Assembly (NCBI GenBank): GCA_964519955.1
Contig: CAZFLM010000018.1
Coordinates: forward strand, 26,916-90,915
DNA: 64,000 nucleotides
Source: CAZFLM01 sp964519955
GTDB lineage: Bacteria; Armatimonadota; Chthonomonadetes; Chthonomonadales; CAJBBX01
Direction of reading: 5' to 3'
Under the pieces are notes generated by a model that was not told the DNA's origin, ran no database searches, and saw only the letters and a program-made list of their open reading frames with translations. Both the position numbers and the translations under genes were made by a program. Positions 17,444 to 27,342 of the stretch are shown here, in pieces; within the stretch, counting starts at the first letter, position 1; every line of letters begins with the position of its first letter.

Positions 17444-20400
17444 TCACTTGCCGCCCGACGTCAGCGGCCCGAACACGATGAGTTCCTTGTTCCGGTCTGT
17501 CACGTCCTTCAGCTCGATGAGGTCCTGCGGCCCCGGGTAGTGCGGCTTCGGCGCGCCCTTGTCGATGGACGCCGCCTTCTTGACGAGGTCGGACAGCACG
17601 GGCCCCACCTTCTCGATCAGGTCCTTCACCGAGACGGCCGCACCGTCGCCGAAGCCCCGCACAGCCTGGTCGACCGCGAACGTGAAGAACCCGTTGCGGA
17701 ACTTGCCGACATCGCCGTAGTCGATGGCGTAGGCCGGGTCGGGGCTGTTCTCTTTCGAGGTCTGGTCCAGCCGGCAGGAGTACAGCGGGAAGTAGTCGTA
17801 CGCGGGCGGCGTGCCGGACTCGAGAACCAGCTTGGAGACGTCCGCCGAGCGGCACGCGTCGTAGAGGCCGATGATGGTCGGCTTACTCTTGCCGGGGCCG
17901 AACGAGGAGCCGATCAGCGTCGGTATCGTGACGGGAGCGAACTGCTCGCCGTCGGCGCAGACGAACGCGTTGCAGGGCGGGCCGCCCTCGTTCTCCTTGG
18001 TGTTCCCGTGACCGGAGAAGAAGATCAGAACATGGCGCGCGTGCACTGCCTCGATGCGCACCTTGAGCCGGGCCACGGCGCTATGGAGCACGCGGGCCGT
18101 CACCGTCTGCCCCAGTTCCGCCTTGTAGTCCTCGCCCACCCCGTTCGTGTCCAGCGAGGGCTTGCCGCCGCCGTTCTTGCCGTACACGTACACGATGTTG
18201 GCGTCCTGATAGCCAAAACGCTCCTTGAGCAGCGCCCTGATCGTCTGGGCATCCTTGACCGCGTAGCTGAGAGACTGGTACCGCTTGTCCGCATAGTAGT
18301 CATTGCCCACGACGAGTGCGACGGCGGGCCCAACCACGTTCAGCGTCGCCGTGGCGGGCGGGCTCGGGTCGCTGTTCGGCGCCGTCGCCCGCACCTGCAG
18401 ATCGTACGCCCCGACAGGCAGCCGACCGGCCGGTATCGGGAGCCGCTTGACGCTGAAGACCTTCGCCGGATCGTCCGCGGCTGTCCACGGCACGTCCTCG
18501 GTCGGGCGCAGCTTGTTGATCGCTCGCCACTCCACCTTCGCCGCCGCGACGCTGAGGGTGCAGGAGATGATCGCCGCCTCGTTCGTTCCGCCTTCGCCGA
18601 CGCCGGCCTCGTATGCCTGGGGCCGCACCTGCACCGCGATCTGCTGCACCACCTTTACCTCGTCGAGCGCAATCTCGACCGGCATGGTCGCGCTGTCGAT
18701 GCCCTTCTCCGGGATATAGAGTTCCGCCTTGAGCGTCTTCGCGCCTTGCTCGAGTGGCGGCACATCCTGCCCCTTGATCCTGAACGTGACCACCCCTCGT
18801 TCCCGCGCACCGGTGATCGGGGCCGTCTGCCCTTGCCACCGCAGAGCCAGGGTCGGGACATCGCTCCTGAACCACAGGTTCTCCCCGAACTTGCCCTGCG
18901 TGACCTCAAGCTGATGGCCGCTGACGTCCTCCGACTGCAGCACCGCGTGCAAGAGCTTGCCCGCCAGAGCCTTGGCCCTGGGACGCAGCGCCTCGTCGTC
19001 CGACGCAGCGAGCGCGGAGACCCCGGCGATGGCCTTCGCCACACGCTCCGCAACGGGCGGAACCGGGCTCGGGTCCTGGATGGCGGCGACCGCGCCCTCC
19101 ACCTGGTCGACGGCGTTCCGCAGCGCCGCGTCGCGCAGATACACCTTCACCGTCTTGAGGCCGTCCGGCAGCGGCGCGCGGATCGCCTTGAGCTGGTTCT
19201 GCCAGTCAGCCGGCCAGCCCGCCGAGTTCAGCGGCTCGACACGCCTGGCGGCGTCCGCCTTGGCAGTCAGCACCTGGGGCGCTGCCGCGGACCCCTCGAG
19301 GCGCACGCTCGCGGTAAGAGCAGGCAGGGGCGCGGGCGGCGCCGAGATGCCGCCCGCCGGCAGGTAGACGAGTCCGCTCACGACTCCGCTGTTCTTGTCC
19401 ACCATATCGTCGAGGGCCGGCCCCTTCGCGATCTCCACGCCCGCGATGCTCAGCTTCTCGACGCTCGACTGCCCGGCCTTCCAGCTCGGGATGGCGAGCT
19501 TGACGTACGCCAGCTTCGAGTCGGGGTTCCACTCCAGGGCCGCCACGTCCACAAACTTGGGCGGTTCCGGCACCGGCTTGATGCGGTCGAGCGCCGCCAC
19601 GACCAGATCACCGAGGCCCACTCCGTCGGCGTAGTCCTTCTTCACCCGCTCCAGGTCCGGCTTGGCCTTGGCGTAGCCCGGCACGAGTACGTCGGAGACC
19701 AGCGCGCGCACCGCGGACCGGGCCTCCTCTCCGCGGGCCGCATCCCCGAGCAGCCCCTTGTACGCCGAAGCGGCCCCCTCGGCCAGGGCGAGCGCGGCCT
19801 TCCGCTCCTCTGGCTTGTCCTCGCCCGGCAGGCTCTTGACGCGCGCCAGCCTGGCCATCGGCTCGGCCTCGGGCATTGCCCCCACCGTCGCCCCGTACTC
19901 CTTCTCGTCAGCCGCCTGCGCGGGCCCCGCGCTCACCCGCCCGCTCGCGGACTTGCCCGAGTGCGCCATCGTGACCGACACTGAGACGCCCGAGGAGGCA
20001 TCGATCCTGGGGAACAGGTACACCCGCGTGGTCGGCCGCCCGCCCTCGCCGCCGGACTTGCTGCACCGGTCGAGGTCCGCGTAGGGCACGCCATTCACGC
20101 GCAGCTCCTGCACCGCCTCGTAGTCCGTCACCTCGGCCCGCACCAGGGCGACCGGCGACTCCTTGAGGCTGCGCACCGAGAGGCTGAGCACCGGCTGGCT
20201 CGACGACGCGATCCTGATCGGCCCCGACAGAGCAGCCACCTCCGCCGGCGGCGTGCCGCGCCGAATAACCGCCTCCAGGCTGGTCGACTCGTTGATAGCG
20301 ACATCGAATGCGGGCACCGGCACCCGGGCGCTGCCGGCCTTCAGCGCCAGCCTGCCCCGCTCCGCCTTGCCGGCCTGCTCCCGCACAACCAGCTCGTCGC

Positions 20401-21664
20401 CCTCGGCGGCGTTCTCCACGTCGAAGGCCAGCGAACTCACCGTGCGCCCGGCGATCTCGCCCGCGAACCCCTCGGCGAGCTTCAGCGACGGCAGCGTCTG
20501 GACCGAGATCGGCCCCTCCTCCCGCACGAAGACCCTCCGATACGCATCCGCGAGTTTGCGGCCGGCCGGGATGTCCGAGACGACCTTCACCGTGAGCACA
20601 CGCGTGCCCCGCGGCAGCGGCACGTCGCCACTGCCGGTGCGCTTGGCGTCGGGCAGCGGCGCCCCGCCCTGCGCGTCGACGACCGTTACCTCCAGCGGGA
20701 TGGGGCTGTCGTCCACCGACACGCTGATCGGCGCCACGAGCTGCCCGGCAGCGGGCTGGCCAGGCCAGGCCTTCAGCGGCCGCACGACCCACGCCAGCGC
20801 CTGCGTCATCCCGGACTGGACGTCCGCCTCGAACTCCTGGCGCGCCACGGGCAGGTTCTGCTTCTGGACGCTCTGTCGCTTGGTCCGCGGGTCTTGCGCC
20901 TTCCGAGCCTCCTCCTCGGCCAGGGCATACACCCAGGCGGCCAGCACCGGTTCAGTCGGGATGGGCATCTGGGTGGTCGCCTTGGACGTGGCCTCCGCCT
21001 GCGAGAGGGCGGCGAACAGCGCCAGCACCCGCTCCTTCTCGCGCTCCTCCTGGAACCGCTGCTTGCCGTGCCACAGCCCCAGCGCAGCCTGCACCAGCAT
21101 GCGGAGGACGGCGGGAGACATGTAGACGTCGTCGCGGCACCCGTCCCGCGAGCTGCCGTAAGGCTCCACCAGGGCCTCCAGCGCCCCGTTTGCGCCTGCC
21201 CGATAGGCCGAGCCCAGGTAGTCGTATGCGCTCGCCCAATCGGCGTTCGCGGCATCGGGCGTGTCGGCCAGGCGCGCAGCCATCCAGTACGCGTAGCCTG
21301 CGGCCAGACGGGGGAAGTAGGCCTTCGCGGCAGGGACGTCGTCCTTGACGATCTCGTCGCTCTGGGGCGAGGGGAACTGCTTGCGCATGGTCCCGGTGAC
21401 GCGCTCGGGCACGCTGGCGGCGAGCTGCCACGCGGCGGCGCCCGCGGCCTCGAAGGCATCGTGCGCGGCCCGGCGCTTGGCTGCGTCGCTCCCAGCCTCG
21501 CGGGCGCTCTTCTGGGCCGCGGCCAGCCTGTCGACCACCTTGGTCCACGCAGCCATCTTGGCGTTGTCGTCCAGCCCCTTCTGGGCCGCGGCCGGCCGAG
21601 CCACAGCGCACCAGCAGGCGACGAGCGCTAGCCAGACCCACGTACGCAAGCGCGGCGTTCTCAC
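17444..21664 (-). CDS. Exported caspase-like protease (peptidase C14 / orthocaspase), 1406 residues
   Basis: GTG at 21664 is chosen as start because AGGAGGAG precedes it directly and a signal peptide follows (RTWVWLALVACWCAVARPAA, cut near AAAQ). About 1080 residues of helical and beta-rich sequence follow. The C-terminal caspase domain spans about 1111-1406: it opens with VALVVGNDYYADKRYQSLSY, has the catalytic His in IFFSGHGN near 1219 and the catalytic Cys in IIGLYDACRSADV near 1271. Both dyad residues are present, so it should be active. Bacterial orthocaspases cut after Arg/Lys and are linked to regulated death or stress. The signal peptide places this one outside the cytoplasm. Neighbours are the tethered LuxR regulator and two TPR proteins. 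The large middle region is unrecognised and may be a sensor or inhibitory part. Confidence 0.85.
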   Translation of the reverse strand: MRTPRLRTWVWLALVACWCAVARPAAAQKGLDDNAKMAAWTKVVDRLAAAQKSAREAGSDAAKRRAAHDAFEAAGAAAWQLAASVPERVTGTMRKQFPSPQSDEIVKDDVPAAKAYFPRLAAGYAYWMAARLADTPDAANADWASAYDYLGSAYRAGANGALEALVEPYGSSRDGCRDDVYMSPAVLRMLVQAALGLWHGKQRFQEEREKERVLALFAALSQAEATSKATTQMPIPTEPVLAAWVYALAEEEARKAQDPRTKRQSVQKQNLPVARQEFEADVQSGMTQALAWVVRPLKAWPGQPAAGQLVAPISVSVDDSPIPLEVTVVDAQGGAPLPDAKRTGSGDVPLPRGTRVLTVKVVSDIPAGRKLADAYRRVFVREEGPISVQTLPSLKLAEGFAGEIAGRTVSSLAFDVENAAEGDELVVREQAGKAERGRLALKAGSARVPVPAFDVAINESTSLEAVIRRGTPPAEVAALSGPIRIASSSQPVLSLSVRSLKESPVALVRAEVTDYEAVQELRVNGVPYADLDRCSKSGGEGGRPTTRVYLFPRIDASSGVSVSVTMAHSGKSASGRVSAGPAQAADEKEYGATVGAMPEAEPMARLARVKSLPGEDKPEERKAALALAEGAASAYKGLLGDAARGEEARSAVRALVSDVLVPGYAKAKPDLERVKKDYADGVGLGDLVVAALDRIKPVPEPPKFVDVAALEWNPDSKLAYVKLAIPSWKAGQSSVEKLSIAGVEIAKGPALDDMVDKNSGVVSGLVYLPAGGISAPPAPLPALTASVRLEGSAAAPQVLTAKADAARRVEPLNSAGWPADWQNQLKAIRAPLPDGLKTVKVYLRDAALRNAVDQVEGAVAAIQDPSPVPPVAERVAKAIAGVSALAASDDEALRPRAKALAGKLLHAVLQSEDVSGHQLEVTQGKFGENLWFRSDVPTLALRWQGQTAPITGARERGVVTFRIKGQDVPPLEQGAKTLKAELYIPEKGIDSATMPVEIALDEVKVVQQIAVQVRPQAYEAGVGEGGTNEAAIISCTLSVAAAKVEWRAINKLRPTEDVPWTAADDPAKVFSVKRLPIPAGRLPVGAYDLQVRATAPNSDPSPPATATLNVVGPAVALVVGNDYYADKRYQSLSYAVKDAQTIRALLKERFGYQDANIVYVYGKNGGGKPSLDTNGVGEDYKAELGQTVTARVLHSAVARLKVRIEAVHARHVLIFFSGHGNTKENEGGPPCNAFVCADGEQFAPVTIPTLIGSSFGPGKSKPTIIGLYDACRSADVSKLVLESGTPPAYDYFPLYSCRLDQTSKENSPDPAYAIDYGDVGKFRNGFFTFAVDQAVRGFGDGAAVSVKDLIEKVGPVLSDLVKKAASIDKGAPKPHYPGPQDLIELKDVTDRNKELIVFGPLTSGGK

Positions 21665-21761
21665 GGGCTCCTCCTGCTGTCGCAGTGCGCGGCCGGTGGC
21701 CTGCCGCAACAGCATCACGGGGGCACACCTACCTATACGAAGGCGATGCGGCGCTCAGTGA

Positions 21762-21803
21762 CCTTGCTGCCGTGCACCGGAGGCCCGACGCACGGCAGCA
21801 AGG
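21762..21803 (-). terminator. Hairpin between the outer-membrane protein and caspase-like genes
   Basis: A perfect 14-bp inverted repeat (CCTTGCTGCCGTGC / GCACGGCAGCAAGG) with a 14-base loop lies 40 bases after the stop of the - strand outer-membrane protein gene. No clear T-tract follows. It suggests the upstream two genes are transcribed separately from the caspase-like gene. Confidence 0.65.
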
Positions 21804-21842
21804 AACGGTCGAGCGGCCGCGAGGCCGCCAGGGCGATCCGGC

Positions 21843-23114
21843 CTAGAAGAACAGCCGCCCGCTGATGGTGTACTGAAGCAGGCCGCTGCTCGTCAGGTAC
21901 TCCATCGCCCAGTCGGCGGCGTAGAGCGTGTCCTGGTAGCCCGGGCGCTTGGCCTGGTAGCTCATGCCGAACGTGACGGCATTGTCCGACTCGAACAGGC
22001 GGTCGTTCGCGTTGGCGACGGTCCGGAAGCCCAGGCGCAGCGGCATCCGATAGCGCATCGTCGTGTTGAAGAACCCGGGCACGTACTCGACGCCGAGGTG
22101 CCAGTTCGTCACCGCGCGGCGCGAGTCGAGCCGGTCGGGCCCGTTGGCGCTGGAGTAGTACTGGATCTCGGCCGAGCCGACGAACTTGTCCTTCTTGTCG
22201 CGCTTGTCGTCCTTCACCGCCACCGAGTAGCCCTCATAGGCGACTCCGAACGTCAAGCGGTCCGGCAGCTCGTTGTTGAAGATGTCGCCCTGATCGTTCA
22301 GGCGGTGCAGCTTGGGGCCCAGCCGATAGGTGAGGCCGGCCGACCACTGGCCGTCCTCCATCTCCTCGGTGCCCCTAATCGGATACCTCGGGCGGACGGC
22401 GACGCCAACCAGTACCCCGGTGCCGCGGCCGTTCGTGCGTCCCTGGTAGGCGCTGGTGCTGACGTTCTCACCCTCGGTCGTCGTCGTGGTGCTGGCGACG
22501 CTCTGGTCCTGGTTGGTGGTGAACAGCGAGAGGCCCCACCCGAGGGTCAGGCGCCCGCGCATCAGCATCTCCTGCCGCCCGAACCCGAGCGTGACGAAGG
22601 AGTTGCGGACCAGATACTGCAGGTCCGTCACCGTCCTGACGCCCGTCGGCTGGTCGGTCATGTCCGAGTGCAGGGCCAGGTCAGCGTAGCCGCCCAGGGC
22701 ATAGCTGAGACCGAACGTGCCGAGGTTCTTGACCGGGTAGGTCACCCCGGCGAACGACAACTGCGGCGGCTTCATGCTCACAGAGAGCGACGCGGCGGTG
22801 TTCACGGCGAAGACCTTGTTCCGCGACACCGAGCGCATCTCCGCCTCGAAGGCCGGCACGGTCAGCAGGCCCAGCTTGGCGGGGTTCCAGAACGTCGCGC
22901 TCACGTCGTCCGCGATCGCGGTGAAGGCGCTGCCCATACCGACAGAGCGGGATCCCACGCCCATCGTCTGGAGCAGGTCAGGGCCGAACTTCTTCGCCGG
23001 CTGAGTGAAGGCCACCGGTAGATCCTGCGCCAGCAGGCGGCCCGCGGGCGCCAGCGCCAAGAACGCGCAGGCCGCCGCCACCGACATCCGGCGCCAAGGT
23101 GTGGCTCGTGTCAT
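21843..23114 (-). CDS. PorV/UPF0164-like outer-membrane beta-barrel protein
   Basis: The 423-residue protein has a signal peptide (VAAACAFLALAPAGRLLAQD). The hallmark motif of the PorV/PorQ/UPF0164 group of FadL-like barrels follows: TMGVGSRSVGMGSAFTAIAD, then DVSATFWNPAKL. The rest is alternating beta segments ending in an aromatic residue (YTISGRLFF), as expected for an outer-membrane barrel. In Bacteroidota, PorV carries type IX secretion cargo, but homologues occur widely outside T9SS. The upstream gene on the same strand encodes a large secreted Ig-repeat protein, so a secretion or anchoring partnership is possible but unproven. Confidence 0.8.
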   Translation of the reverse strand: MTRATPWRRMSVAAACAFLALAPAGRLLAQDLPVAFTQPAKKFGPDLLQTMGVGSRSVGMGSAFTAIADDVSATFWNPAKLGLLTVPAFEAEMRSVSRNKVFAVNTAASLSVSMKPPQLSFAGVTYPVKNLGTFGLSYALGGYADLALHSDMTDQPTGVRTVTDLQYLVRNSFVTLGFGRQEMLMRGRLTLGWGLSLFTTNQDQSVASTTTTTEGENVSTSAYQGRTNGRGTGVLVGVAVRPRYPIRGTEEMEDGQWSAGLTYRLGPKLHRLNDQGDIFNNELPDRLTFGVAYEGYSVAVKDDKRDKKDKFVGSAEIQYYSSANGPDRLDSRRAVTNWHLGVEYVPGFFNTTMRYRMPLRLGFRTVANANDRLFESDNAVTFGMSYQAKRPGYQDTLYAADWAMEYLTSSGLLQYTISGRLFF

Positions 23115-23148
23115 CAGATCGGTTTCCTTTCCGCTGGGAGTGAGCGAA

Positions 23149-23187
23149 GGGCACGCCCGGAACGCTGGTGCGCTGCGGGGCGTGCCC
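23149..23187 (-). terminator. Hairpin after the Ig-repeat protein gene
   Basis: A perfect 10-bp inverted repeat (GGGCACGCCC / GGGCGTGCCC) lies in the 79-base gap after the - strand Ig-repeat gene and before the outer-membrane protein gene. No T-tract is visible. Confidence 0.5.
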
Positions 23188-23193
23188 CGCCCA

Positions 23194-26100
23194 CTAGTTC
23201 AGCCCTATCCGGATGAAGCGCTTGACAGCAGCGCTCTGGTTGCTCACCACGTCCTCGGCATTCGACACGGTGACCACGTACTGCTGGCCGACCTTGAACA
23301 CGCTCTTGCCGATGGGGATGTTCCAGACCACCGTGTACCCGGTCTTGGCGCTGCCCGACAGCGTCGCGGTGCCGTTCGTCGTGGAGCTGGTGCCACGGAC
23401 TGCGGCGGCCAGGTTGTAGGTCGCGCCCACCAGAGCGCCCTCCGACCAAGTCTTCTTGACCTTGTCGACCACGGCGATCCGGATCTGGAGCGTAACCTGG
23501 GGCACGTCGCTCACGACCTTGAGAGGCACCCCGTTCGTGGGCGTGATCCTGAACCTCAGGCCCATGCTGGACCCCGGTGTGATGGGCACCCACATGGCCT
23601 TGGTCGCGTACTGGCTCGGCGACGGATAGCCGAGGAGCGGCGGGTACGAGACGCCGATGGTCGGCGGCGTCTCGCTGTAGGTCGCGGTGATGGTGGCGGG
23701 CGCGGACTGCTCGCCGGCGCCGTTCAGCGCGACGAGCCTGAACGCGAGCGCGCCCTCAGTGGTGAGCGATGCCGGCGGGCTCGCCCACGACCAGGTCTTG
23801 GGGTTCGTCGCGGCGGTCTGCTGGTCGAGCGTGGTGCCGTTGAGCTGGAGCCGCCAGCCGTTCTGGTTCGTGAAGTCGCCCCGCAGGATGCCCTGGGCGC
23901 CCGTGACAGCCACGCGGTAGGCCGCGCCGAGGTAGATCGCCGCGTCCGGGTAGATGGAGTTCGATGGATCGGCGATCGGCGTTACCGGCGTGCCGTTCTC
24001 GTTCACCGCGCCGGCGGCCGCCAGCAGCGTGAGCTTCGCGGTCGGGGTGCTGACCACGGTGAACGAGACCGTCTCGTCGCCCGCCGTCACAGATGCGCCG
24101 GCGTTCCCGGCCTCGTCGGTGGCGGTCAGCGTGGCGGTGTAGACCTGGCCGACGGTCAGATCGGGAAGTGTCACGGTGAAGCTGCCCGTCGTCGTGCCCA
24201 GGTCGTAGACGCCCGTGGATCCGCCGGGCGGGGCAGGCGTCACGGTCAGCGTCGCGGACCCCGGCCAGGTCTCGATGATCGAGCCGGAGATCGTGACGGG
24301 GTTCCGCACGCTGGCGCCCTCGACCGGGATGTCGATCTTGAGGCGCGGGCCAGTGCGGTCGACGCGGAACGTCCGCGGCGCGGACTGCCCCATCGTGCCG
24401 GCGAGGTTCGTCACCTGCGCCACGATGGTGTGCGTCCTCTCCTCAGCGGCCGTCGTGTAGGTCGTGCTGAAGTCCGGCGCAGCCACGGCGACCGGAGTGA
24501 CCGAGGAGCCGTCCACCAGGACGACGACCTTGGTCGTGTCCGGGTGGCTCGTACCGACGGTCCCGGCGATGGCTACCGTCGCCGTGCTGAACAACGCGTT
24601 CGCCGCCGGCGCGGAGATGGTCGGTGCTGGCGTGCCATTGTCGACGGTGACGTTGACCGTGGTGCTGGTCTGCACGCTGTCGACCAGATCCGTCACTTCC
24701 AACTGGAGCGCGTGGGGGCCATCGAGCCCAACCGTGTTCCACGAGTAGGACGTGAACCCCAAGAGGCCGCTCGGGTCGGGCGAGATGCCTGTCCCAAGCA
24801 ATCGCCAGGACTTCGGCGTAGCGGTCCCACTGGTGCCAGCGATGGTCACGGTGCCCTTGACGAAGGAGCCATCCACGGGGTTGGTGATCTGCGGTGCCGC
24901 TCCGGTGTTGATAACGGTCACGTCGACAGGCGCGCTCAGCGTCGAGCTTCCCGCCAGGTCGGTGATCTGCAACTGGAGCGCGTGGGCGCCATCGGCCGAC
25001 GAGGTGGTGTTCCAGCTATACCCCGGGAACGCCCCCGCGCCGCTCGGGTCTGTCGCCAGACCGGTACCCAGTAGGCGCCAGGCGGACGGATTGGCCTCGA
25101 CGACGGTCGCCGTCACCGACACCGTGCCGCTGATGATGGCGCCGTCCGGTGGCGAGGTGATCGTGACCGCAGGCGCCGTATTGTCTATGGTCACGGCGAC
25201 AGCGGCGCTCGTGGCCGTTACACCCGCCTTGTCAGTTACCCGCAGTTGCACGGAGTGCGAGCCGTCGGACGATGCGGTCGTGTCCCAGTTGTACGACACG
25301 AAGCTGCCCGTCCCGTTGGGAGCCGTCGCCAAACCGGTTCCGAGCAAGGTCCAGGACGCGGCGTAGGCGGTTCCGTTCGAGCCGGCCACCGTCACGTTGC
25401 CCTTGAGATACTGCCCGGCCGTCGGAGCCGTGACGACGGGCGTGGGCGGCGCGATGATCATCACCGGGTTGGCCAGATCGACCGTGGTCGACGTGCCGAC
25501 CTGATCGGTCACGACGAGGCGGAACGTGTGTCGTCCATCCTTGGTGGCGGTGGGGTAGTTGTAGGTCTGTGCAGCCACGTTCGCGACGCCGCTGATAGCC
25601 GTGGCGGCGCCGTTGTCCTGCAGGACCCACGATGCGATGTTGGCGTCGTTGGCGGTGATCGTGAAGACGATGTTGTCCGTCACCGCGTCCGGATAGTAGT
25701 AGTTGCCGTCCGCGTCGAGCACCCGATCCACTGCGAGTGCGCCGGTTGGCGCCGTGGTATCGACGACGATGCTTCCGGTCTGAGCCAGGCTGAGGTTACC
25801 CGCCGAGTCGGTGGCGGTGATCGTCACCTGGTACGTGCCGGCGGCGAGGGCCGATGGTGGGGTCCAGCCCCAGGCTGCGGGATCGGCGATGCCGGCGGCC
25901 GAGCCTGGCGCCAGTTCGGCGTTGTGTGTGACCACAGTCGTGCCGTCCGGATAGAGCAGCGACACACTCACACGCACCACGCCGTTCGCGTCGCTGGTGG
26001 TCCCCGTGATCACCGGCAGGCCCGTCGCGTAGGAGGGAATGGTCGCGGCGAGTGTCGGGCGGGTCGTGTCGACGATGACCGACCGGTTGTACGTCGCCGA

Positions 26101-26808
26101 CCACGTCGCGCCCTCCAGGTACCGCGCGCTCACCGTCACCAGGCCGTCGGGTCCCATCGTGAGCGCGTAGAGCGCCGGCACGCAAAGTGCGCCGCTGTCG
26201 TCCTGGTTCACCGTTCGCAGGTCGAGCGTGTAGGTCACCGTGGGCGAGGTCGTGCTCGATAGCTCGGCCGAGGTGATGACCGCTTCCCCGCCGATCGCGC
26301 GTATCTGCACGTTCAGCGGCAGCCCCCCCTCCCCCCACGGGCCGCCGGTGCCTGCGTAGATGGTGGGCACGATCGAGCTCGGCATCAGCATGAGGCTGCC
26401 GCTCGGGTAGTCATTGACTACGTTGAAACTGACGGTTGCCGGCGTCTCGGCGGCGATGCCCTGGCTCACGGCCGTCACCGTCAACGTGTGGGCCCCGGTG
26501 GTCATGCCCCCGTCGAGCGCGAGAGCATACTCCCACGTGTTGCCCATCAGCGTCGCCTGCTGGGCCGCGCCACTGTCGAGCTGCACCCATACTTCATCGG
26601 CCTGGTAGCAGCGTCCGTTCACGAGGTACGTGTTCGGATTGGCGACGACGCTGACGTTGTCGTCGGTTTGAGGGTTCACGATGTCTGCCCAGGGCGCCGC
26701 CAGTGCCGGCGAAACGGCCGCCAGCATCAGGCACAGCACCCAGACAGCACACAGAGCCATCCCGCGGTTGCGCGGCGGCCCATCTTGCCACGATAGCGGA
26801 TGCATCAT
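23194..26808 (-). CDS. Large secreted Ig-like repeat protein
   Basis: The 1204-residue protein starts at the ATG at 26808, where AAAGGAG lies five bases upstream and a signal peptide follows (GMALCAVWVLCLMLAAVSPA, LAAPW). It consists of about eight to ten Ig-like modules. Three central ones (about residues 455-730) are close copies with the pattern WxLLGTG, PSGxGxF, YxWNT, DGxHxLQL, TDLAG. Others start with TTAP or NTAPAVTI, as in bacterial Ig families. No cell-wall sorting or PEP-CTERM signal and no obvious catalytic domain are seen. Such proteins are often adhesins or surface fibres. The near-identical central modules suggest recent internal duplication. Confidence 0.82.
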   Translation of the reverse strand: MMHPLSWQDGPPRNRGMALCAVWVLCLMLAAVSPALAAPWADIVNPQTDDNVSVVANPNTYLVNGRCYQADEVWVQLDSGAAQQATLMGNTWEYALALDGGMTTGAHTLTVTAVSQGIAAETPATVSFNVVNDYPSGSLMLMPSSIVPTIYAGTGGPWGEGGLPLNVQIRAIGGEAVITSAELSSTTSPTVTYTLDLRTVNQDDSGALCVPALYALTMGPDGLVTVSARYLEGATWSATYNRSVIVDTTRPTLAATIPSYATGLPVITGTTSDANGVVRVSVSLLYPDGTTVVTHNAELAPGSAAGIADPAAWGWTPPSALAAGTYQVTITATDSAGNLSLAQTGSIVVDTTAPTGALAVDRVLDADGNYYYPDAVTDNIVFTITANDANIASWVLQDNGAATAISGVANVAAQTYNYPTATKDGRHTFRLVVTDQVGTSTTVDLANPVMIIAPPTPVVTAPTAGQYLKGNVTVAGSNGTAYAASWTLLGTGLATAPNGTGSFVSYNWDTTASSDGSHSVQLRVTDKAGVTATSAAVAVTIDNTAPAVTITSPPDGAIISGTVSVTATVVEANPSAWRLLGTGLATDPSGAGAFPGYSWNTTSSADGAHALQLQITDLAGSSTLSAPVDVTVINTGAAPQITNPVDGSFVKGTVTIAGTSGTATPKSWRLLGTGISPDPSGLLGFTSYSWNTVGLDGPHALQLEVTDLVDSVQTSTTVNVTVDNGTPAPTISAPAANALFSTATVAIAGTVGTSHPDTTKVVVLVDGSSVTPVAVAAPDFSTTYTTAAEERTHTIVAQVTNLAGTMGQSAPRTFRVDRTGPRLKIDIPVEGASVRNPVTISGSIIETWPGSATLTVTPAPPGGSTGVYDLGTTTGSFTVTLPDLTVGQVYTATLTATDEAGNAGASVTAGDETVSFTVVSTPTAKLTLLAAAGAVNENGTPVTPIADPSNSIYPDAAIYLGAAYRVAVTGAQGILRGDFTNQNGWRLQLNGTTLDQQTAATNPKTWSWASPPASLTTEGALAFRLVALNGAGEQSAPATITATYSETPPTIGVSYPPLLGYPSPSQYATKAMWVPITPGSSMGLRFRITPTNGVPLKVVSDVPQVTLQIRIAVVDKVKKTWSEGALVGATYNLAAAVRGTSSTTNGTATLSGSAKTGYTVVWNIPIGKSVFKVGQQYVVTVSNAEDVVSNQSAAVKRFIRIGLN

Positions 26809-27342
26809 GTCGTCTCCTTTGGCATCTTCCTCAGTTCGGAGCACGTGGGGGGGGGACATCCGAGTGGGCGCCCTGGCGACAGAAGCGCCGCGACGGAGTG
26901 CTGCAGCGGTACCGCTCGGGAGGCCGCGCTGCGGAGCACGGCCGAGGCGTCACGACGCAGACACACGGTGGAAGAAGCGAGGCGCGACAGTGGGCGCCGA
27001 CGGGGAGAGCCGTCAGCGGGGCCGACCGGGCGAAGAAGCCCGTTGGCAACGAGCCATCGAGGAGTGCGAGGCATTGCTTCCAGACCTGGTGTGCCGCGTC
27101 TAGACCGCACCGTCCGCTGGACACTGCGCGCGCCGCCGTAGGCGGCACGCTATGCAGCGCGGGTTCTTGCCTTCACGCGCCGCCCGTTGAGGCAGGCGGC
27201 GACCTCGCTCGTACATGGACGCTAGTGGGTTCGCACCTCGCTCGGCAGTTTCCTGCATGGCAAGGTGCGAGGTCCCGGTGTTTTTGCGGGGCGGGCGCCG
27301 AGCGGCTCCGTCGCGGCAGCCGCGGGCGCCCGCCTGAGCCCA
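26809..27342. other. Gene-free stretch between the Ig-repeat protein and the sugar cluster
   Basis: I see no gene with credible start, ribosome site and protein pattern on either strand. At 27231-27270 there is an 8-bp inverted repeat (TCGCACCT / AGGTGCGA, 24-base loop) just downstream of the next - strand gene, a possible weak terminator. The promoter of the Ig-repeat gene should lie near 26830-26950, but I cannot point to convincing -35 and -10 boxes. Confidence 0.5.
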
